Source: Desulfobulbus sp. (GTDB lineage: Bacteria > Pseudomonadota > Gammaproteobacteria > Burkholderiales > Rhodocyclaceae). Taken from it: a stretch of DNA of 11,853 nt. A program made the position numbers and the translations under genes. The notes beneath the pieces are model-generated. The model was given only the letters and a program-made list of their open reading frames with translations. It did not search any database and was not told where the DNA came from. Each line of letters starts with the position of its first letter. Positions within the stretch are counted from its first letter, which is position 1. The stretch is taken from assembly GCA_009782025.1 (NCBI GenBank), contig WQUQ01000180.1, positions 1 to 11,853 of the forward strand, written 5' to 3'. Of the stretch, positions 8,030-11,853 are shown piece by piece.

Positions 8030-8058
8030 TTGAAAGCCCGCGCCAGCGCCCCCATAAT
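8030..8058 (+). promoter_or_regulatory. Sigma70-type promoter of ssrA
   Basis: TTGAAA (8030-8035) and CATAAT (8053-8058) are separated by exactly 17 nt, each matching five of six consensus positions. Transcription would start near 8065, just upstream of the tmRNA acceptor piece. This fits the strong constitutive expression expected for tmRNA. Confidence 0.75.
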
Positions 8059-8128
8059 GAAGCCATGGTTGTAATTCCGGCAATCTGGAGGCGTTCTGGA
8101 CAGGGGTTCGATTCCCCTCACCTCCACC

Positions 8129-8153
8129 TGAACCCATCACGGTGGGTTGAGTT
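8129..8153 (+). other. Intervening segment of the permuted tmRNA precursor
   Basis: These 25 nt lie between the acceptor piece 3' end and the coding piece 5' end. AACCCA (8131-8136) and TGGGTT (8143-8148) form a perfect 6-bp stem with a TCACGG loop. The segment is expected to be removed by 5' processing of the coding piece (RNase P-like) and 3' trimming of the acceptor piece, leaving two RNA chains held together by base pairing. Confidence 0.75.
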
Positions 8154-8238
8154 GGGGGTGTACTGGCTTCGACAGGGCGGGCAAAGGTGCGCAGGCAACC
8201 CGAAAGGTGACGGACGTAATCCGCACAAATCCATAAAC

Positions 8239-8271
8239 GCCAACGATGAGCGTTTCGCTATCGCCGCCTAA
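8239..8271 (+). other. tmRNA tag-peptide reading frame (ANDERFAIAA)
   Basis: The resume codon GCC is followed by nine codons and TAA, giving the tag ANDERFAIAA. The preceding CATAAAC matches the usual A-rich context before the resume codon. The hydrophobic C-terminus AIAA is a variant of the common ALAA degron recognised by ClpXP and related proteases; the first residue Ala matches the charged amino acid of tmRNA. Confidence 0.92.
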
Positions 8272-8315
8272 ACGGCATAGCTGGGGCCGCTGAAGCCTTA
8301 TTACCCAAGACAGCC

Positions 8316-8337
8316 GGCGGGGACTTCGGTCCCCGTC
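8316..8337. terminator. Hairpin terminator between ssrA and tonB
   Basis: GGCGGGGAC (8316-8324) pairs with GTCCCCGTC (8329-8337) over nine positions, including one G-U, around a very stable TTCG tetraloop. The U-tract is short (ATTT after 4 nt). It lies where ssrA and the opposite-strand tonB converge and may serve both. Confidence 0.65.
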
Positions 8338-8358
8338 GTCATTTGCGTCAGCGCTCGC

Positions 8359-9054
8359 TCAACCGTCGAGGTGAAAGTCGATGGGTACGATCACCGAGGA
8401 CTCCACCGCTTCGCCGCCGCGCCGGGCCGGCACGAAGCGCCAGCCGGCAACGGCCTGGCAGGCGGCTTCATCGAGGCGGGAGAAATTGCTGGTCTTCTCC
8501 ACATCCACCGCGCCAGGCCGACCATCGGCCGTTACCCGCACCCGGAGCAGCACCTTGCCTTCCTCGCCGAGCCGGCGCGACAGGGGGGGATATTTCGGCT
8601 TCGGATTGTTCAGATAGGCCGCGTTGTAGCGAGCGGCAATCACCACGGGTTCGGCCGAGGGCGCTGCCGCCACGGCGGCGGCGGGGGGGGCGGCGGGAGC
8701 CGCTTCCGTCACGTTCTCGGGCGGCGCGGCGACAAGCGGCGTATCCGGGGTCGGCGGTTGTCGTTCCGGCGACATGGCCAAGATCGGCCGCCGCCGCAGC
8801 GGGTGTTCGACCTGTTTGGCCGGCGTCGGCGACGAGGCGCTGACCGGCTGCGGTTCTGGAATCGGCGGCTGGACTTCGACCGGCCGGACGTCGGCCAATT
8901 GCACCTGCAACGGCCGTGGCATGGCCGCCACAGCCGGGGTGCGCGGCAAAGCCAGCACCGCCAGATGCAACGTCGCCGCGATGAGGAAAAAAGGGCCGCT
9001 CCTGCGCCATTCGGGCAGTTCGGGCGAGCGGTCAGGGCATGGTTCGCGGGACAT
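8359..9054 (-). CDS. tonB: TonB family energy-transducing protein
   Basis: A 231-residue TonB-like protein. Residues about 21-37 (FFLIAATLHLAVLALP) form the single N-terminal membrane anchor with a central His30, equivalent to the functional histidine of the TonB transmembrane helix. The Ser four residues earlier in E. coli is Ala here. A Pro/Ala-rich periplasmic spacer spans about 38-140, and the TonB C-terminal domain about 143-231 (KPKYPPLSRRLGEEGKVLLRV, then ACQAVAGWRFVPA). It couples ExbBD proton-motive energy to outer-membrane receptors. It lies directly downstream of and co-oriented with a TonB-dependent receptor, so it is probably that receptor's dedicated partner; no exbB/exbD are in view. 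An in-frame TAA four codons before the ATG fixes the start, yet there is no Shine-Dalgarno and TAAAAT lies just upstream, consistent with leaderless translation. Confidence 0.9.
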   Translation of the reverse strand: MSREPCPDRSPELPEWRRSGPFFLIAATLHLAVLALPRTPAVAAMPRPLQVQLADVRPVEVQPPIPEPQPVSASSPTPAKQVEHPLRRRPILAMSPERQPPTPDTPLVAAPPENVTEAAPAAPPAAAVAAAPSAEPVVIAARYNAAYLNNPKPKYPPLSRRLGEEGKVLLRVRVTADGRPGAVDVEKTSNFSRLDEAACQAVAGWRFVPARRGGEAVESSVIVPIDFHLDG

Positions 9055-9060
9055 TGCAGC

Positions 9061-9066
9061 ATTTTA
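9061..9066 (-). promoter_or_regulatory. Candidate -10 element of tonB
   Basis: TAAAAT on the minus strand ends 6 nt before the A of the tonB ATG, so an RNA starting at the normal distance would begin at the start codon itself. No convincing -35 hexamer is seen at 16-18 nt. A terminator separates tonB from the receptor, which makes a separate promoter plausible. Confidence 0.4.
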
Positions 9067-9194
9067 CGCGCGCTGGTATGGGCGGCGGTGCAGGCCAGCG
9101 GAGGCGGGGTCCGGTTACGTCAGGCGACCATCATGCCGATTGAGGGGATGGCGGGAAATGACATTTTTCAACTTCTTTCGATTTGCGGAAAAGA

Positions 9195-9224
9195 AAAAAC
9201 CCCGATCGACCGATCGGGGTTTTT
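9195..9224. terminator. Perfect bidirectional Rho-independent terminator after the TonB-dependent receptor
   Basis: AAAAACCCCGATCG (9195-9208) and CGATCGGGGTTTTT (9211-9224) form a perfect 14-bp palindrome with a 2-nt AC centre. Excluding the A/T ends, it is a 9-bp GC-rich stem followed by five U in both directions. It sits 13 nt past the receptor stop codon and should separate the receptor from tonB transcription. Confidence 0.93.
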
Positions 9225-9236
9225 CGCTGACGGGCG

Positions 9237-11522
9237 TCAGAATTTGAGATTGAAGCCGGCGTACAGCGAGCGGCCCATGCCCGGTACGACCGTGCCCCAC
9301 AGCGGCACGACGCCATTGGGCGTCAGGCTGGTCGTCATGGTTGTCCCCTGGCCCAGGTAGGCGCCGCCGAGCGGCATTTCGTAGTAGCGGTTGAACAGGT
9401 TTTCGACGCCGATGTCGACGCGCAGCCGTTGCCAGGTGTAGCTGGCGCGCAGGTTGACCAGGCCATAGCCGCGGGTCTGCATCTCGTTGCGCTGATCGGA
9501 GGTTCTGTTCTTGGCGGCGACGCCGATGATTTCCAGCGCATTGTCCCAGCCGCTGATCTGCTGGGTCAGCGTCAGCTTGGCGTTGAGCGGCATGATGTTG
9601 TACAGGCCGTCGCCGGTGTCACGGTTGGTGCCGTGGGTGTAGTTGACCAGCGCCCGCAGGCCAAGGGCGCCGAAGCCGGTATCGGCCAGCGGCATTTGTC
9701 CCGACAGGTTGATACCGTAGAGGCGGGCCGACTGGTTGGTATAGCGCAGCACGGTGAACTGATCGCGCAGCGGGACGGTGCGCGGACTGTTGCTGGCGCT
9801 ATCCCACTGAATCGCGTCGATGTAGTCATCGACATGGGTGTAGAACGGCGTGGCCTTGAATTCCCAGCGGCGGTCGGCGGCGTGCCAATCGAAACTGGCC
9901 GACAGGGTGTAGGCCTTCTCCGGCTTCAGATCGGGATTGCCGATGTAGCCGTTGCCGTCGCCGACAAAATTGTTCATCAGCGCCGCCATGGCCCAGGTCG
10001 ACCAAGGATAGACTTCATACAGATTCGGCGAACGAACCTTGCGCGCCAGGCCAACCTCGATGTCCTGATTGGCGCTGGCGGTATAGCGAGCGAGCGCGGT
10101 CAGATCCCAGTTGTCGTCGCTACGCGAACGGTTGCGGGCATTGAAGGCGTCCGCATCGCGCTTCTGGTTGCCCATGCCCATCGGCGCCATGTTGTAACCC
10201 TGCACTTGGCCGGCATCCATGCGCACATTCTCGTAGCGAACGCCGAGCAGCGTCATCCATTGCGGGCTGTAGGCGCGTTCCCATTCGGCAAACAGCGCAT
10301 CGCGGTCGCGCTGGCCATTATTGATGTTGGTAAAGGTGTTCGGCCACATGCCGGCGCCGGACGCCGGCCACCAGTCATCCAGATCATAGCGTTGGGCTTC
10401 CGCGCCGACGCGCAACAGATCGCGCTCGCCCAGCGCGATGTCGGCCTTGAGGCTGGCACCGGTCGTTCTGCTCTCGGTGTGCATCGGCATGCCGGCGGCG
10501 CAACTGGCGCTGATCGGCGAACAGGGAAGCGGATTGACCGCGCCGGGGCCGCCGGTGGCGCTGCCATACCAGTAACGCTTGTCGCGGCCGAAATCCATCA
10601 GGTGATCGACTGTCTCGTGGTAGGCGCGCGCTTCCAACTGGCCCCAGTCGAACTGCCCGAGCCAGCGCAGGTTGATGCGTTTCTGCTCGTTGTCGAGCAG
10701 GTCCATGCGCTGATTGGGGAAGCCTTGGTACGGCATATTCTGATAGCCGAAGGTCACTTCAAACAGATTCTTGTCGCTGCGCAGCGCGAAACCCAATAAA
10801 TGATTGGTCGTTTCGTAAGCCGTCGAGCCGACCACGTCGCGGCCCAGCGTCTCGCCGGCCCGACCGGTTGCCGTGAAGCTCTTGAAATTGCGACCGGCGG
10901 TGTAGTTGCCGGCCTTGCTGTAGGCGCCGTTGTACCAGACACTGAAATTCTCGTTGGCCAGCGTGGCCGACAGGTTGCCGCCGCGAGCATCGTTGTTGCC
11001 GCGATAGAACGCGCCGATTTCGCCGCCGGTGATGACGCCCTGGCCGGGAGCCGCGAATTGCGGCGCGCGGGTTTCGGCAACGATGGCGCCGCCGATGCTG
11101 TCGCCGCCAACGCTGACCGGCGTGACACCGGCATAAACGGTCAGCTTGCCGACGTGACTCGGGTCGACGTAGGAAAGCGCCGGATTCATGTGATTGGGAC
11201 AGGAGGCGAGCAGATCCATGCCGTCGACCTTGACCCGTAGCCGATCGTCGGCCAGACCATTGATGACCGGCAGGCTGGAGACGCCGCCAGCGCCGTACAG
11301 GCTGACGCCGGGCACGTCGCGCAGCAGGCTGGCGGCGTCGCTGCTGGCCGCGCGCAATTGCTGCTGCCGGGCAGGAGCAAGCGTGCTGCTCTCTGGCGCC
11401 GGGCGAATACGCTCGGCGGCAACCACAACCTCATCGAGTTGCTGCGTTTCGGCCACGGCCGGAACAGCGCCAACGAACAGCGCCGCCACGGCTGCCGCCA
11501 GCGGGCGGATACGAATTCCCAT
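9237..11522 (-). CDS. TonB-dependent outer-membrane receptor, OprC/NosA copper-receptor type
   Basis: A 761-residue outer-membrane receptor. Residues 1-24 are a signal peptide (cleavage after AVA), followed by the TonB-box-like LDEVVVAAE (29-37). The plug domain spans about 45-155 (LLRDVPGVSLYGAGG, then VYAGVTPVSVGGDSIGGAIV), and a 22-strand barrel follows, ending in the YAGFNLKF C-terminus with terminal Phe. Within the plug, C108-PNH-M112 matches the CxxxM motif of OprC/NosA copper receptors, and H307-L-M309 supplies the second HxM element of that site. The flanking CPNHMNPALSYVDPSHVGK is also typical. Transport of copper ions across the outer membrane, energised by TonB, is therefore inferred. 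NosA is linked to copper supply for nitrous oxide reductase. The start has a GGGAG Shine-Dalgarno. The tonB gene lies downstream. Confidence 0.88.
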   Translation of the reverse strand: MGIRIRPLAAAVAALFVGAVPAVAETQQLDEVVVAAERIRPAPESSTLAPARQQQLRAASSDAASLLRDVPGVSLYGAGGVSSLPVINGLADDRLRVKVDGMDLLASCPNHMNPALSYVDPSHVGKLTVYAGVTPVSVGGDSIGGAIVAETRAPQFAAPGQGVITGGEIGAFYRGNNDARGGNLSATLANENFSVWYNGAYSKAGNYTAGRNFKSFTATGRAGETLGRDVVGSTAYETTNHLLGFALRSDKNLFEVTFGYQNMPYQGFPNQRMDLLDNEQKRINLRWLGQFDWGQLEARAYHETVDHLMDFGRDKRYWYGSATGGPGAVNPLPCSPISASCAAGMPMHTESRTTGASLKADIALGERDLLRVGAEAQRYDLDDWWPASGAGMWPNTFTNINNGQRDRDALFAEWERAYSPQWMTLLGVRYENVRMDAGQVQGYNMAPMGMGNQKRDADAFNARNRSRSDDNWDLTALARYTASANQDIEVGLARKVRSPNLYEVYPWSTWAMAALMNNFVGDGNGYIGNPDLKPEKAYTLSASFDWHAADRRWEFKATPFYTHVDDYIDAIQWDSASNSPRTVPLRDQFTVLRYTNQSARLYGINLSGQMPLADTGFGALGLRALVNYTHGTNRDTGDGLYNIMPLNAKLTLTQQISGWDNALEIIGVAAKNRTSDQRNEMQTRGYGLVNLRASYTWQRLRVDIGVENLFNRYYEMPLGGAYLGQGTTMTTSLTPNGVVPLWGTVVPGMGRSLYAGFNLKF

Positions 11523-11559
11523 GAAATGCTCCCTCGGTCATTATTTGTCATGCGGGGAC

Positions 11560-11593
11560 GCATTCTGCCCGGCCAGGCGGGCGGCTGGAATGC
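11560..11593 (-). promoter_or_regulatory. Structured leader hairpin upstream of the copper-type receptor
   Basis: GCATTC (11560-11565) pairs with GAATGC (11588-11593), enclosing an inner stem GCCCG (11567-11571) / CGGGC (11578-11582). The combined structure lies 38-71 nt before the receptor ATG. It might be a leader RNA structure, or simply part of a compound DNA-binding site because its outer arm abuts the palindrome at 11592-11606. It does not match a riboswitch class I recognise. Confidence 0.35.
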
Positions 11594-11606
11594 GACATAT
11601 TGTCGC
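11592..11606. promoter_or_regulatory. 15-bp perfect palindrome, candidate operator of the receptor gene
   Basis: GCGACA-TAT-TGTCGC is a perfect 6-3-6 inverted repeat about 70-85 bp upstream of the receptor ATG. Its minus-strand centre CAATAT could double as a weak -10, which would suit a repressor site. It does not look like a standard Fur, Zur or CueR box. The regulator is unknown. Confidence 0.5.
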
Positions 11607-11653
11607 GTTCAGGGAGCGGCGGTCGATTGTGGCCGGCTCATTCCATTTTTAAA

Positions 11654-11670
11654 TCAGCCGAGGAGGCTGA
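11654..11670 (-). terminator. Terminator-like hairpin after the partial transposase
   Basis: TCAGCC (11654-11659) and GGCTGA (11665-11670) form a perfect 6-bp stem with a 5-nt loop. Read on the minus strand it follows the transposase stop by about 20 nt and runs into ATTTAAAAA, a weak U-tract. It may also lie within the insertion-sequence end. Confidence 0.35.
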
Positions 11671-11688
11671 GTTCGCCTTACCCGTGTT

Positions 11689-11853
11689 TTACTGATACGA
11701 GGTACGCAGGGCATGAAACAGGAATTGCTGGGGGGTGAGGTTGTCTTTGAAGCGATCAAGCAAACGACGCCAGCCCAGATAGTTCGCGAGATATTTTGTT
11801 GCCACGCCGCGAAAGCGGGCGATCCAGGTTTTCAGGCTGGCATCGTAGCGATT
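11689..11853 (-). CDS. Transposase C-terminus (IS1595-like), truncated by the window edge
   Basis: The minus strand is open from the right edge to TAA at 11689-11691, giving 54 residues: NRYDASLKTWIARFRGVATK, then YLANYLGWRRLLDRFKDN and a short tail ending TSYQ. The segment FRGVATKYLxNYLGWRR is the characteristic C-terminal end of IS1595-type DDE transposases as I recall them; another DDE family is possible. The catalytic residues would lie outside the window, so integrity cannot be judged. It points to a mobile element about 165 bp upstream of the receptor gene. The inverted-repeat end of the element could not be identified with certainty. Confidence 0.7.
   Translation of the reverse strand, partial: NRYDASLKTWIARFRGVATKYLANYLGWRRLLDRFKDNLTPQQFLFHALRTSYQ

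Larger units (their letters stand above)
8065..8337 (+). ncRNA. ssrA: Transfer-messenger RNA, circularly permuted two-piece form
   Basis: tmRNA rescues stalled ribosomes with SmpB, acting as tRNA-Ala and then as mRNA for a degradation tag. The gene order is permuted. The acceptor piece comes first (about 8065-8128), with T-stem AGGGG/CCCCT (8102-8106 and 8114-8118), loop TTCGATT and acceptor strand CACCTCC (8119-8125). A 25-nt intervening segment follows, then the coding piece from 8154. The latter opens with GGGGGTG (8154-8160), which pairs fully (one G-U) with CACCTCC, and continues with the conserved TGGCTTCGAC. The resume codon is GCC at 8239, encoding ANDERFAIAA before TAA. Discriminator A and CC are encoded (8126-8128) but the next base is T, so the terminal A is probably added. 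Permuted tmRNA is known in alphaproteobacteria, cyanobacteria and some betaproteobacteria. The outer ends are approximate. Confidence 0.93.

Noticed and set aside
8098..8128. A separate tRNA gene ending near 8128
   Set aside because: Only a T-arm and acceptor strand are present with no D or anticodon arms; the acceptor partner lies downstream at 8154, so it is part of ssrA.
8014..8271. 85-codon open frame spanning the tmRNA
   Set aside because: It only happens to read in phase through the tag; the RNA structure and promoter explain the region.
9429..10799. Long open frame of 456 codons opposite the receptor gene
   Set aside because: Antisense shadow of the receptor; no signal, domain or ribosome-binding site.
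11523..11690. Cobalamin riboswitch upstream of the TonB-dependent receptor
   Set aside because: No B12-box-like sequence is seen, and receptor motifs point to copper rather than a BtuB-type substrate.

Overview
The window is high-GC and reads as the chromosome of a betaproteobacterium. Rhodocyclales (Dechloromonas/Azonexus-like) is my best guess, from three things: the mnmG-rsmG-parA-parB cluster, a permuted two-piece tmRNA gene with the tag ANDERFAIAA, and an OprC/NosA-type copper receptor. The genus is inference. No database search was possible.

Layout. Positions 1-165 hold no gene that I can see, only two GC-rich palindromes. Positions 166-4287 (minus) are a four-gene operon transcribed mnmG, rsmG, parA, parB: tRNA wobble-uridine modification, 16S rRNA m7G methylation and chromosome partitioning. 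Each junction is a 4-nt ATGA overlap. A 217-bp divergent intergenic region then leads to plus-strand genes: an exported FecR/DUF6600-type protein with a Trp-rich core and a long Pro/Arg-rich tail (4505-6502), a REP-like hairpin cluster (6511-6629), riboflavin synthase ribE (6675-7268), and a DUF5610-type protein of unknown role (7417-8001) behind a striking 16-bp inverted repeat.

Next comes ssrA (about 8065-8337). It is circularly permuted: the acceptor/T-arm piece is encoded first, then a 25-nt intervening hairpin, then the coding piece carrying the tag. It has a good sigma70-type promoter and a hairpin terminator. It converges with a minus-strand pair: a TonB-dependent receptor with the CxxxM and HxM copper-binding motifs of OprC/NosA (9237-11522), and downstream of it a TonB protein (8359-9054) that may be translated leaderless from its own promoter. 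A perfect 14-bp-stem terminator separates the two. Upstream of the receptor lie a structured leader and a 15-bp palindromic operator candidate. The right edge carries the C-terminal 54 residues of a transposase (IS1595-like) on the minus strand.

How they work together: the left operon is housekeeping (translation accuracy and chromosome segregation). ssrA is ribosome rescue. The receptor and TonB look like one energised outer-membrane import system, probably for copper. No wholly new multi-gene system is evident. The most distinctive items are the permuted tmRNA, the copper receptor with its regulatory region, and the palindrome in front of the DUF5610 gene.
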